Part shown: in pieces, positions 22,991-34,794 of the stretch | Layout: every line of letters begins with the position of its first letter | Position numbering within the stretch: the stretch's first letter is position 1 | Source: Chiridota heheva | Lineage: Eukaryota > Echinodermata > Holothuroidea > Apodida > Chiridotidae | Length of the DNA stretch: 64,000 nucleotides | Assembly (NCBI GenBank): GCA_020152595.1 | Contig: JAIGNY010000170.1 | Span: forward strand, 17,501-81,500 | Direction: 5' to 3' | The notes under the pieces: generated by a model | The model's input: the letters and a program-made list of their open reading frames with translations, nothing else | What the model was told of the DNA's origin: nothing | The model's database searches: none | Program-made: the position numbers and the translations under genes

Positions 22991-23099
22991 AGTTTAACCA
23001 AAACTCGCCGACGCCGACGCAGGGGGTAGTAGAATAGCTCTACTATTCTTTGAATAGTCAAGCTAAAAATGACTGGTGTAATAAGTGAACTGTATAATG

Positions 23100-23285
23100 T
23101 TGGCCATCTCTTCCTCACATTGTCAACAATTGTTAATGTATTTTAAAGAAAATTTATTTTTGCTCAAACTTTCTTCAGGTGATAAATTATAGTACTAGAT
23201 TCTGTATACTTTTCTAACATATCCAATGGTTTTAGAAAAAAACAACACTTAAGCCTAAATATTTTTCATTTTGTTTTATAAAACC
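23100..23285. mobile_element. Foldback MITE fragment (internal part)
   Basis: CACATTGTCAACAATTGTTA through the region of ATATCCAATGGTTTTAG matches 16940-17105 and 62165-62300. Both termini are missing, and the (TA)n tract follows at 23335. Confidence 0.6.
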
Positions 23286-23332
23286 ATTGATAAACATAAT
23301 AAATCATTATTTCTTAGATCATGCTATTATAT

Positions 23333-23760
<428 letters not shown>

Positions 23761-23784
23761 AAAAAAAAAAGAAGAAGGCATTAC

Positions 23785-24055
23785 CTTTTCAAAAGAGGTT
23801 GATTATCCCAGCCTGGTTGCCCTGCAGACTGTCTCCGAAGAACCATGATCATCCAAAATGAAAAAAGAATATTCAAAATTTCTCGCGTCCTTTGCTGTAT
23901 AAAATTCATTTCCTGCATGTATTGACATTGCCACAGCCTGACTGCATGCAGATAAGCTGTCTCCGATCGTGCCATGAACAAATCCGGAATAACAAATGAT
24001 CCAAATTTCGCTGCATCCATTGACATTGTCTCGCCTAACTGACGGTAAAACGTCT
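23785..24055 (-). other. Exon-like segment with splice-site-like borders (function unknown)
   Basis: On the minus strand a pyrimidine-rich tract ending TTTTTTCAG lies immediately upstream (24056-24070) and GAAAAG|GTAATG lies at the downstream edge (23783-23785). The 271-base interval is open in one frame (FYRQLGETMSMDAAKFGSF and onward). However, it contains two diverged copies of one sequence, and a third copy at 24427-24570 also ends GGAAAAG|GTAAAT. It could be a pair of non-coding or coding exons made from a repeat, or a repeat that mimics splice sites. I do not recognise the protein. Confidence 0.3.
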
Positions 24056-24426
24056 CTGAAAAAATGGAAAAGGGTAAAATCAGTGTTAAATCGCTAGATG
24101 GAGAATATGGGTAATTTAAGGTTAAAATCAGTGTAAAATAGCTTGATGGAGAATATGGGTAATTTAGGGAAACAGTTAGGTAAAACAAAAGCTCTGCAAC
24201 CGAGGGGAATCAAAGGCTCAGCTGTATCAGTACAATCAAAGATATTTGTCAATAAACGTGAATTAGGCCTAATACCCAGAATTATGATAACAAAAAATAT
24301 TTCACTTGTATTTCACTTTTTTAGGCATATTCCAGGGAAAGCACATGTAAGTCACAATGAATAAATATGGTAGCTCATTCTTTCTTAGATTATAATATAA
24401 TAACAAATTATTTAAGCATTATTTAC

Positions 24427-24570
24427 CTTTTCCGAAGAGGTTGATTTTCCCGCCTAATAGACAGCAAGCTTCAGACGTCTTCGAAGTGCATTGATTAAAT
24501 CCAGAATAACAAATATTCAAAATTTCCCCGCGTCTTTCCTGCATGCATTGACATTTGACATCTGCATCGT
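24427..24570 (-). repeat. Second copy of the exon-like repeat
   Basis: The minus strand shares ATGTCAATGCATGCAGGAAA, GAAATTTTGAATATT and AATCAACCTCTTCGGAAAAG with the segment at 23785-24055 and is followed by GTAAAT. It has an in-frame stop in the equivalent phase, which argues against conserved coding. Confidence 0.5.
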
Positions 24571-24601
24571 GACCTCATATAATCTCGTTTAATTATATTA
24601 A

Positions 24602-24833
24602 AGGGGCATTACACCGAAAAGTGATGACATAATTTTCCAGAGACTTACAAATGTTTTTCGATCCTTTTAGCTGTTTAGAGAGCCTCAGAACTTTTCTAAC
24701 ACAAATATTTATACGAAGTAAAGTTTTCGGAGATTCATAAACATTACAATTTTTTACTTAGGGAGGTAGAACAGGTAAATGGAGATTTGAAAATTCACCA
24801 AAAGACACCCTGAAATATAGGTCCAGTTCACCT
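24602..24833. mobile_element. TTAA-flanked MITE, diverged subfamily, 232 bp
   Basis: TTAA at 24598-24601 and 24834-24837 bracket AGGGGCATTACACCGAAAAG on the left and, in reverse complement, AGGTGAACTGGACC on the right. The interior resembles the interrupted element at 57032-57834 (AGAGACTT, CTAACACAAATATT, AGATTCATAAACA). Its length matches the 231-bp copy at 43968. Confidence 0.65.
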
Positions 24834-24839
24834 TTAACC

Positions 24840-27000
24840 GTTCTTTCTTTCCCACTTTTTCAAATCTTTTGTCTAAAAGCCCATTTTAAGGATTAAACCA
24901 ATCGGTCCGCTGCCCACGTTCATTACATCGCTTTTTGCCAGATATTATACGGTAGCCTGGAAAGTTGGTAGCAGCAATATATCCCCATATACTTTAGTGT
25001 AAGTGCACACACGCTTACAAGAATAAGTTACCGTGTATGCACCTTACAATCTTCCGTGATTAATGCTAAATTAATTTGTTGATAGCATATAATCTCAGAA
25101 ATTCCCCTTAATTACTGACCCAATAGTCGGAAAATGGCGATTTTTGCAATCCCATGTACGGAGGAATGTGGTCCCATTGGAAAGGTGCATTTTTCTTAAA
25201 ATAAAGTGCCATTCCAGGCCACTTTATTGTCTACAAACAGAGGCGGACTTTTGCATATGACTTGAAAAGCAACCCCCCCCACACACTCACACACACACTT
25301 TTCAAAAGCCTCCTACAACTCTGACATTTAGCAATACCTTGAGCTTTAATTGGAAGAAAATATGCAGTAGAACGTTCCATCAAGATGGATTAACAATTGA
25401 CCATTTTACAGCATTTAGCATAGCATGGCAAGGTTTAATGTCCCACGGCCTTTAATAACCAGTTGTGAACTCACTGGTTGCAGACCGAGCCACCATTTAA
25501 AAAAAAAATTAATGCCTTACTTTAATTATTTATGCATATATTTCCCCCAACAGTCAGACAGAGTTCACAGTGTTCACCAACACTGTTTTTTCTTCAAAAC
25601 CTATTATGTTAAATACCCCCAGAATTTATGACCCTGGAATGGGGCAAATACAGTTGGTTGGGACATGGACGCCATCCAATAGTGCCACGGACGAAACTCA
25701 AGGCAGGGTATTTTGATTACGCCCTGTGAGTCATCTACACTATAGCAAGTTGAGATAAAATGAAATAAAAATACTATGCACATTGGCTATATTGGCTATA
25801 CGCATTGGTTATATACGCATTGGCTATACGCATTGGCCTGTTGGCTATACACTTCGGCTATCCGGCTATACGCATTGGCATATGCAGGTGTAAATGGGTC
25901 AGGCTGTCAACAGGTCAATCCGTTGAGGAAAACTGAAGAGCGATGACACTTCGACTGTGACGAAATATTCATTTGAGAAACACTAATTGGATTATCAAAA
26001 CCAGGACCTTATTTCATGTGAGCAGGTAAGCCCCCTTCCCTTACACACACACACAATTTTCGACATAATTCAAATTTTAATTAAAACACACAACTTAATG
26101 TCTTGAAACACACCGCCTACAGGAAGATTCTGGAACGACACTTGGTACAAAATTACAGATTTTTGCGGATCCCAAATTGTAGGTTTTGGTCCAAACTTTA
26201 ATATAGTTGACCCTCAATTGTAACTTTTGGTCGAAGAATTAAAGATTTGTAGTCCAAAAGTGAAGATTTTTGACTTAAAATTTGAGATTTTTGATCACAT
26301 TCCAAGATCTGTTCTTTAGTCAACGGGACTTGCCACTTAGAGACCACCCAAGGTCATTCCTTTACAAAATGGCGGCATGTGTAACGTTATGTAATCATAA
26401 CTCCCATTAGGATCTCTGTCATTTAAATGTGGGACCATGTTTACGACATGTACAAAGGCCGGTCAGCTGGCTAGTGTGTCACCTTCTCCTTCATACTATG
26501 GTATAAGTAAAAACAGGAATGGAGTTGTGGCAAAAGCTTGAAGGGGCAGATCTTGAAATGCAAAATTGAACGATTTTTGAATTGGAGAATTGGAGAATTT
26601 TGGTCCATAATTGTAGGTTGTTCAATCCAAAACTGAGGATTTTTGATATAGAATTAACAATAATTCAGTCGACACGAATGAAAAATGCCAACATCTATAA
26701 TTTCTGTTTCATTTGATATTTCACTAAATCATATTTATGGTTTTGATTAAACAAAAGTATATAAAAAAACAATGGGAAGGGGACTACGGAATTTACTATG
26801 CCACAATAGCCCCCCTTCCCTTATCCCCCTTATATAGATACGCTATTGCCGTTTATAAACAGGCATGAGCCTGGGAATTTTCCCTGAAGAAGGAGACAAT
26901 TAGGGGGAAATTGTGGGGTTCATGGGTGAAGCTCTGGTCTGAAGATTTCTTGTTTTTGATACCTCAAACTGGCTTAAAATCAATACAAATGTATACTTGA
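24840..27000. other. AT-rich intergenic DNA, no gene seen
   Basis: No frame shows a recognisable domain. A local cluster of TTGGCTATACGCA-like units sits at 25785-25880 (about 12-13 bp period, five to six units). Short (CA)n runs lie at 25275-25300 and 26043-26055. Repeated TTTTTGA/AAATTG phrases between 26150 and 26650 look like low-complexity decay. Confidence 0.6.
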
Positions 27001-30000
27001 TGAGAAGAAGACAATTTTAAATTCTCATGTTAAAATCTACTCGTATATTAGGGTTATCACTACTAAGTAGGCAGAGCAGCAGAGTAGAAATACATTTCTT
27101 ATACAAATTGAGAAAAATCGGGTGAAATTGTGGAGTCCATGGGCGAAGCCCTGGTAGGCAGGGATGGCGGAAGATATGTGAATCTGTTGAGGGAGGAGGG
27201 GGGAATACACAGAATATTAGGGACACTTTTCGATTGACGTATTTCAAAAGCATGTACAACAACATTATAGCTTTAGGGGCAATCTCCCCACACCCCACCC
27301 CTTCCCCCCGAAAATTTCAAACTTTTATCGGTCTGAAAATTTCTAGTGACCCTTATATTTTTACTGCCACAAAACTCTTAAATCAAGATATTTAGAACCA
27401 AAATTTGAAAGAATACATTAATCAGTTTATCATGAATCCGAAACTTCAATGAGACAGTCCTAAATAATGTGATAAGCAAATAAGGGGTCCTTAGAATGGT
27501 TTTGGGGTTTTTCATCATTTTCTTGCTGAAAATATATTAAACTTGATATATTGGTCATGACATTCACACTCGGTCTTCAGCTGTCATTGATCAGCACTGT
27601 CACTAAGGGTTTAAGGGTATAATTTTTCCCTCGACCACATATTAATGGTGCTCCACCATCAAAATTTGGGAAGCTTTCACAGCTTCATCATGTTTATGTC
27701 ACTTTGAAAGAATAATGTACCTCTTTAAGTGTGCGCTTTTTGAACTTTACCAAGAAAGTGTGTGTGTGTTTGTCTGGGTGGGTGGGTTTGTGTCACACAA
27801 CATACCGTACTGTACATTACAGAATATCCCAATCTTTCGTGTTCTGGTTGGAAAAGTATCCCAAACTGGTCGCTTGTACCGTAAGCTTTAATGGAGCAGA
27901 TGATTAGTTATATGCTACCTTGATTGCCTGCTATCTTGATTGCCTTGTACGAACTTTTAAAGTTTTAGAGAAAATCAAGCCACAGATTGAGACACCGTTA
28001 CGGGATTACAACGGAGGGGGAGGGGAGGGGGGTTAGAGGGGGAGGGTAAAGGGCTAATCAGAGGGTTGTTAAGATGATGAAAAGTTTGATAAAGATCACA
28101 TAACTTCGATTAGATAGTTGTGGTCCATTTTTGTGGCTTTAAAGTGGGTATTCCAGTATCATTCTGAGCTTCGCTCGTTGGGCGGGCATGTTGGCTTGTT
28201 TGTAGTAAGTCTGTGTAGGCCTAATAGTACAACAGTGCTGTTTGCGTGAATATTAATTCACAGAGCGAAGTGTCAGAAATAAGGGTTTGTTCACGCCAGA
28301 CCAAATGTTGTGCATGCGCCTCATTACGGGGATATGCGATTGGAACTGTTATTGCCCGTCCATTGGAGGGGTGGGGCGACATAATGGGATGAGGACCGCG
28401 CCTACCCGCGTGGAGCATGATTGCAGGCAATTGGTGTGTTGCTGAAAGTTGTAGGGCGGAGAATATGGGAGATAGAGGGGGTGACGGGGGATCTTTTTTT
28501 TTCTAATACTAAATGGTTGGGCGGGAAATGCAAAGTATGGGCAGAAAGAGGATTGAAAACTATAGAGATCACGCCATGTCCAAGAATCACAGGATGCGGG
28601 AACGATTACTTGAATTTTCTGTCGAAAAAAAGTTACGTGGGCTTAGCGAATGATGTTGCGATAAAATGTCATAGTTTCAGATTTATGTACTTGAAATATT
28701 AAAAATCATTGTGTTAAAAAACATTTGAATTTTCAAAATGGCCGTTTCGCGCCGAAAAGCCCAGCTTTATTGTCTTTTTTATCTAATATTTTGAAAACGG
28801 CGTAGTGAACATATCAAATGGGAGGTGGAAAAGTTGTAGCCATGACAGTAATGATGGTATTTTCACAAGTTTTAATTTTCCCCTAGCAAAGATATTTTTC
28901 CCAGACGTTTTCCAAATTTGAAAAATGTAATATTGCATAAGGCTTTAACGTTACCATAGCAAAGGATAATGTGAAATATCATAAAATGGCGGCTTCCATG
29001 TAGCAAAATCTTCCCATTAATAGGAACATTATGTTCCCATTAATAGTCATGCTACCAGACTAATTAAGCCAAATTCTTGTAAGCAAAGCGGACTGTCTAA
29101 GTGTCTGTGTGTGCATGTTGGTGTGTGTGAAGGGGGAGGGGGGGGGGGGGATCACCGGGAATTACGGCCATGATCCGCATTAAACACTTTTACCGCCTAT
29201 TCGTGCACTTTCACACGGTTCTCCTTTCTTTAGTTCTTTAATGTGGCCAAATGATCTGCAGGCCGGGGAGGGTATACCAACGACAGTGTTGACCGGACGT
29301 ATTTGAAGTTTGGACTAGAACAAAAAGTGTGAATGACATTTTGATGTACATGATAACTGGATAACGGGGCAAGGGTTACACCGAACCAAATGATCTGCGT
29401 GTATTGATACTGACCGCAAGGGATCGTCGGGATTTCCCGACTACTGGGGACGGGAAAGGGTGGGGGGGGGGGAGCTTACAACTTTTAAATTCGACAACAT
29501 ATTCCTCTTACATCTATGACAGATTGATCGGCTTCATAAGTTGAGATTTTTAAATTGGATTGAAGAATTATCGGAATTAAGTAACTTTCGTGCCCGGTCC
29601 ATATTCTACAAAAACTACATGCTGCTCTTATATAGGCCTCAGCAGTGTGTAAATCCCATGTTAGGTATGGTTTCTCCTGTCCATGGCTATTTCTAAAAAC
29701 TCATTTTCACTGGTGGGCCAATAATACCAGCACAAATGTATAGCATTGCAATATACAGTAAATTCTTATAAAGCTGAAGCGGTGCCACGAGTGGAGGTTG
29801 GCCCGGTTGGGAGAGATATACCTTCACTTTAAATACAGATTGGATAAAAGTACCCCTTGAAACAAAATTGTTCCCTCCAGCTATATGAAAATGATTGAAA
29901 ATGAACTTACTTATTTTGAAAGAATGTGGCAGTATAGTATGCGATGTCTGATAGTTCGCCATTCCCACGCTAACCAATATTTATGAAAATTGATAGGTCC

Positions 30001-31100
30001 GGAAATTGATGGTGGCCTTTTTCTTTTCTATTCTTTTTATTTCACAATTACAGCCACGAAAGTTGGAAAATCGTAAAACTTGGAACTTTTCTGAAAATTT
30101 AGGACCAAAATTCTGAAAATGCAATGTCAAATGTTAATTCTACGCTGATGATTATCAGCTGCAGCGCTGATCAGTCAGTCAGTCTATGTTGCTACATAAT
30201 GTCCAAAATTAAGAAGGGTCTCAGACAGGGCCGTAATTCCAGAGGAGGGAGGGGGCAGGTAGATATAACCCCAATTTTCCGTAGAATTATAAAAGTTCAG
30301 TACACTTTAGAGAAGATCTTATTCTTGTTCCCCCACTTTTTGGATAAGAGGCCATGTCCTCCCCCCTCCCACTTTGTGTTTTTTGCTGAAATGTTATTTT
30401 CTTTAGGAACAATATAGTTTGATAGTGGAAAGCTGAACAAAAACGAAAACAATTGAGACATGAATAAAATTGCGCGTATCGTATTCGATGAAACAATTGG
30501 CAGTCCTATTAAGAATTGATGAGTACCAGGGGAGGAAATTCAAATGACTAAAGAAATAAAACTACAAATAATTATCGGAAATTTACTGCAGCTGTAGAAT
30601 CGTGTGGAACAGGTGCACAGCACTGAAGCGTTGGAATTTTTCAGTGCATATGGAATTGTGAACACTGAATGAAAAGGAAACATAATTACATAAAATTTAA
30701 TTTTATGCAATTTTGTAACAAGTTTGTTACGAATTTTTTTGTCTGGATTGCACCTTTTAGAATTGTTGTTTTCTTCAAATACCAAAATTTGAGTGACAGA
30801 ACAAAATCACGAAAAGATACAAAAAGTCACCGTAGGCCTACAGAAGATTTAAATGCGCAAAACAGTGCGAACTCCCTTCCCCCTTTTCCCGTCTATGGTA
30901 TCCCGCCCATGGTGAGATTTAGTTATTATACACAACCGATGCCTCCGTACGGTGACATTGGGATTGCCATATACGGCCAGCCATTATGGCAGATTATCAG
31001 TAAAAGCCAGCAATCACTAACACGGTTAACACAGTTGGCATCAGTACGACGATCCTGCAGGCATGTCAGGGCCCGGGTCAGGGACAGGGGTGCCGGAAGC
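27000..31100. other. Intergenic DNA, no gene seen
   Basis: Frames here are short and domain-free. Features noted: a repeat phrase TTCATGGGTGAAGCTCTGG (26920) and TCCATGGGCGAAGCCCTGG (27132) that belongs to an interspersed family also seen at 43948 and 46205; G-rich runs at 28013-28048, 29131-29150 and 29460-29472; and a CpG-containing stretch at 28290-28470 with ATTGG motifs and GGGGTGGGGCGA. A remnant of the TTAA MITE end (CTAGAACAAAAAGTGTGAA) lies near 29318. Confidence 0.5.
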
Positions 31101-31113
31101 TTTCGACCTATTG

Positions 31114-31238
31114 TGGGGAGGGGGAGGGGAAGGGGAGAGGGTGGAAGGGGAGGGGAGAGGGTGGAAGGGGAAGGGGAGAGGGTGGAAGGGGGGGGAGGGG
31201 GGGAGGAGGAGGAGGGGAGGGGAGGGGGGAGGGCGGGC
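31114..31238. repeat. Polypurine G/A minisatellite
   Basis: Four to five diverged units of GGGGAGAGGGTGGAAGGGG-type sequence lie on the plus strand and merge into GGAGGAGGAGGGGAGGGG. Many G-runs of four or more make it a strong candidate for G-quadruplex or triplex structure. Gly/Glu/Arg and Pro/Ser frames are artefacts of the repeat. Confidence 0.85.
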
Positions 31239-31776
31239 ATTTCCCAAGTCATATACATAATGTCCTCTATAATCTGTAGATAGAATTAGTGAGTCCAGAA
31301 CAATAAAGTAAAAGAGGGGCTTCAATTTTTTTAATTTTTTTAAGTGCTGCGGATATGCCACCAGTTCATGCAAAAAGGAGCATTTTTGCATGAAATTTTT
31401 CATTTTCCGAAAAAAATAGTTAGGGGGTTTCATGTCCCCGGTCACCTATAGGTAGGGAGTATATGTGGGTTCCTTTAAAGTAAAACTTGGTGGAGTGGTG
31501 TGGTGTGATGTAAACTATGTCCCGCACAAGGTGGATTGTGTACCTTAAAGTTCAAAGGTCAGACGTCAAATGATTTATCAATATTAGTCAATTTTGTGAT
31601 GCATTTCCTGGGAAAACCGTAAGTGATATTGGATTGATACGTGGTGAGTTGGTGGAAGGTATTGTAAAGTTGTGCCTAGTACGGAATGGGTCATGTCACT
31701 TAAAGGTCAATGGTCAGAGGTCAAATAATTGATTTAAAATGCTAAATTTTGCTTGGTGGGTTGATGAAGGATGATG

Positions 31777-31918
31777 TAAAAGGTGTCTCACAGAAGATGT
31801 AATATGTTGCTTAAATATAATTTTTCAAATATATGCCTCAGAGGCGATAAAAGGTGTCTCACAGAAGATGTAATATGTTGCTTAAATATAATTTTTCAAA
31901 TATATGCCTCAGAGGCGA
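31777..31918 (+). repeat. Perfect 71-bp tandem duplication
   Basis: Two adjacent 71-base units starting TAAAAGGTGTCTCACAGAAG appear identical base for base by eye. This implies a very recent duplication or an assembly join. A C-run follows at 31927. Confidence 0.9.
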
Positions 31919-32140
31919 TAAGGTCACCCCCCCCCTCCCCTGCCCTTCCTCAACAAACCCCGGAACAAACCTTCCCAACGATTCAGTGAATCAGCCCACC
32001 AATAAAAATAAACAGATGTTAATAAGGGTCTCAGGCATGCTTAGCAAAGGAGCTGTCCTGGTGCAAATGGTGAGGGAAGTCTCACTTTGACAAATCCCCT
32101 GTCAGAAAATCCGGGTAGTTCACATATGCATAACGTATTA

Positions 32141-32351
32141 AGTATAAATATTCATATCGGCTTAACTGCGCAAAATTTATCTCCCATCTGCGCGCAACAT
32201 CTGCGCATACATCCTTGTAGTACTGTAGTAGTATTACTCACAAACTGCGATTCACTAGGCAACGTATTCCGCGAAGAAAATTGCTATCTAAATTTCACGT
32301 AAAATTCTGCATTACATATCCCCTGATCCAGTCTGAAAGTCGGAGGTAAGT
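32141..32351 (+). promoter_or_regulatory. Possible TATA-like box with non-coding first exon and donor
   Basis: TATAAATATTC at about 32143 is followed by roughly 170 bases without a long frame, ending GTCGGAG|GTAAGT (donor GT at 32346). A GTAAGT donor is close to consensus. No acceptor or downstream exon could be tied to it, so this is only a candidate. Confidence 0.2.
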
Positions 32352-32504
32352 GTCTCCAAATTTTTAACATATTGTTTTGTCGATGTTGAGTGTTACTGTA
32401 AGGCCTATTTTTTTTATATTTTTTTTGAAGTAGCCTAAGCTAGCCTAGGCCCAAACGTTAGGCTTAACGACTAAGAATTATTTCACTGACGTTAGTAATA
32501 ACTA

Positions 32505-33265
32505 ATAATAATAATTATAATTATACATTTTTAAATCGCCAATCTATCTATGCGAACATGATCCGAGGCGCTGAAAAGGAACATAGCGAATAAATTGCAT
32601 AGAACATATGAAATAATATACATATGACAAACACCAGGAATGTAAACAAAGTCAATCATAAGCAATGGTGAACAAGTATGTTTTGAAATTGTTCTGAAAA
32701 AGATGTTGAAGGAAGTACAACAATGAATGTTTAAAGGAATAGAGTTCCATAGCTTAGGTGTAGCTATGGAAAAGGCCTTGTCACCAGCAGCTGTGGAAGT
32801 TCTTGGAATAGCTAGAAGACCTTTATCTGCAGACCTTAGGTTGCGACATGATGAATATGGTGTGAGGAGTTCCTTGAGTTTTGAGGTACATTGGTAATTT
32901 CCCATTAAGGGCTCTCCATGTGAGTAGTTGATACGATGACGGATTGGAAGCCAGTGGAGCCGTTTTAAGATGGGTGTGATGTGATCATATTTTCTGGTTT
33001 TTGATCAAATATGAGCCGCTGCATTCTGCACGTCTTGAATCTTTTCAATCAACTTGTCTGAGATGCCGTACAACAGGGAATTACCATTATCCAGCCTGGA
33101 TGTTACAAGGGCATGGACAATTGTGGCGGCTGATTCATCAGATAAAATTCTCCGAATACTGTTGATGTTTCTGATATGAAAGAAGGCAGATTGGCAGAGC
33201 TTCATTACATGATATTCCATGGACATGGTGTTGTAGAAGTTTATACCAAGATTGCGAGCAGCAGT
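32505..33265 (-). mobile_element. L2/CR1-like LINE 3' fragment
   Basis: On the minus strand the RT thumb appears as HIRNINSIRRILSDESAATIVHALVTSRLD...GNSLLYGI with IEKIQDVQNAAA (33005-33226). A stop interrupts it. Then LKRLHWLPI (about 32950) and the C-terminus LRSADKGLLAIPRTST...GDKAFSIATPKLWNSIP (32690-32850) follow. The 3' end is an (ATT)n-type tail near 32505-32530. The catalytic palm is missing. The order and motifs are standard for L2/CR1 LINEs truncated at the 5' end. Confidence 0.85.
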
Positions 33266-33269
33266 TACT

Positions 33270-34790
33270 TAGCATAGCACTTAGGCTTAGCATATGAAGG
33301 TTTAACGTCCCGAAAGCATCCAGTGCTGGACATTATATCAAGACGGCCACGGCCTTTGATAACTTAGGTTGGTTACTTTGGTGATACTTAGGCCTACACT
33401 GTCAAGAAGTCTACAGTTCAACTTAACAAGTTCAGGGCACTTTGTTAAAGCACAGTCTGACATAGGCGTAGGCCTACACGTCCACATACCCAAATACTAG
33501 GCTAGAGTAGATCTCCAAATCTACCGATTTGTGTATGTGCCTAAATGATAGGACTAGTACAGTATTAGTTATACCCCACGATACACTTTTTAACATACTA
33601 GTGGCGTGTACAGTGGGTTATTACACTTTCCATACATAAAATGTCAATCGAGCAAAATTTGCTCTAAACTTGCTATCTTGCCATATTTATGTACCTTTCT
33701 TGCTTTAATTCCTATACATAGTTATTTGTAGTTGTTTTAGTGCTCAAAAAAGACAAAATAAGAAGACCCTTTATGCTTGTTTTGGCAAAAACGTTTTCCC
33801 CAGTCGGACCTTCGAAGTTTATGTCACTTGTAATTGTTTATGTTGACGTTATATTACATCTATGGTTGAGAGTGCAGCTCATGAACATTTAAATAGATTC
33901 AACTAACAAGTAAACATTTTTATTGAACTTTGACCTCATGAATAATCAACAAACTTTAGAGTTCTGCTCTTAAAGTAATGGCCGAATAGTAGACCTACAG
34001 AAAATAGATCAATCCTACCATTTCCAAGTAAGTTGCATACAGGATTATTTTGTGGATAAACAATAAATTTGTTGTGAACGTAGTGATAACAGATTTTTAA
34101 TATTTTAGTGAAGAATATTTTAGGGAAGTTGTGTAAAGTTAAGACGTAAGTCCCCAAAATGTTTGTCTTTCATCGCCAATGGCGTGCATAGGAAAAAAAC
34201 GTAACCTTCATGAGGCCGCAGATCAGTAAACAACAGCAATCACACAATGTCATCATAGAGAAATGGGTTAAAGTGAAAGAAATTATGGCCAATTAATGGT
34301 AAATGATTCCATAACTAGTATGTGCCCATGTCCATTGAAAAAGTTGCGCCACACACTAATCAAAAGTCAATGGGATTTAAGAAGTTTCCAGATTTTCTGG
34401 GGGGCCTTTATTCGAGTATTCGGGATGACGTCACAAGAATGTGCATAAATCTGAACAACCAGTTTGTCGGTGAAAACAAAAGCAGTTTACTTTTACAGCC
34501 AGTGTGAAATCGGTCACCTTTAGAGGCCTAAATCTCTATGTTTACTTTGGTAATTTTGCAGAAAATTATTGCAAATGTGGAGGAAATATCGTAGAAAAGA
34601 TCATTTGAAGTTTGAAATATATGTATTGTGCGTACATAGAATAAAGCATGCTGTTACTTGTGTACAAATTGCACGTTTTCACTGACAAAGTTAATATCGA
34701 AGAGAAACAATATGATCAAAATTTGAAGGAAAGGAGAAAGAAAACAAATTATCAGGTTTTTTTTTTAAATCGTGAAACGCTCTGATACAT
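33270..34790. other. AT-rich intergenic DNA, no gene seen
   Basis: Apart from a short phrase shared with 25410-25520 (AGCATATGAAGGTTTAACGT here, CATGGCAAGGTTTAATGTCC there; both with ACGGCCTTTRATAAC), nothing is recognisable. The few frames above 60 codons have no domain. Confidence 0.6.
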
Positions 34791-34794
34791 GTAA

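Noticed and set aside
20228-23065. A single DNA transposon bounded by CTATTCAAAG (20245) and its inverse CTTTGAATAG (23049)
   Set aside because: The inverted match is only about ten bases, no target-site duplication was found, and the interior is made of unrelated repeats.
28221-28702. Possible CpG-island promoter with CCAAT and GC-box motifs
   Set aside because: Motifs are few, the frames around it have no domain, and no exon or splice signal could be linked to it.
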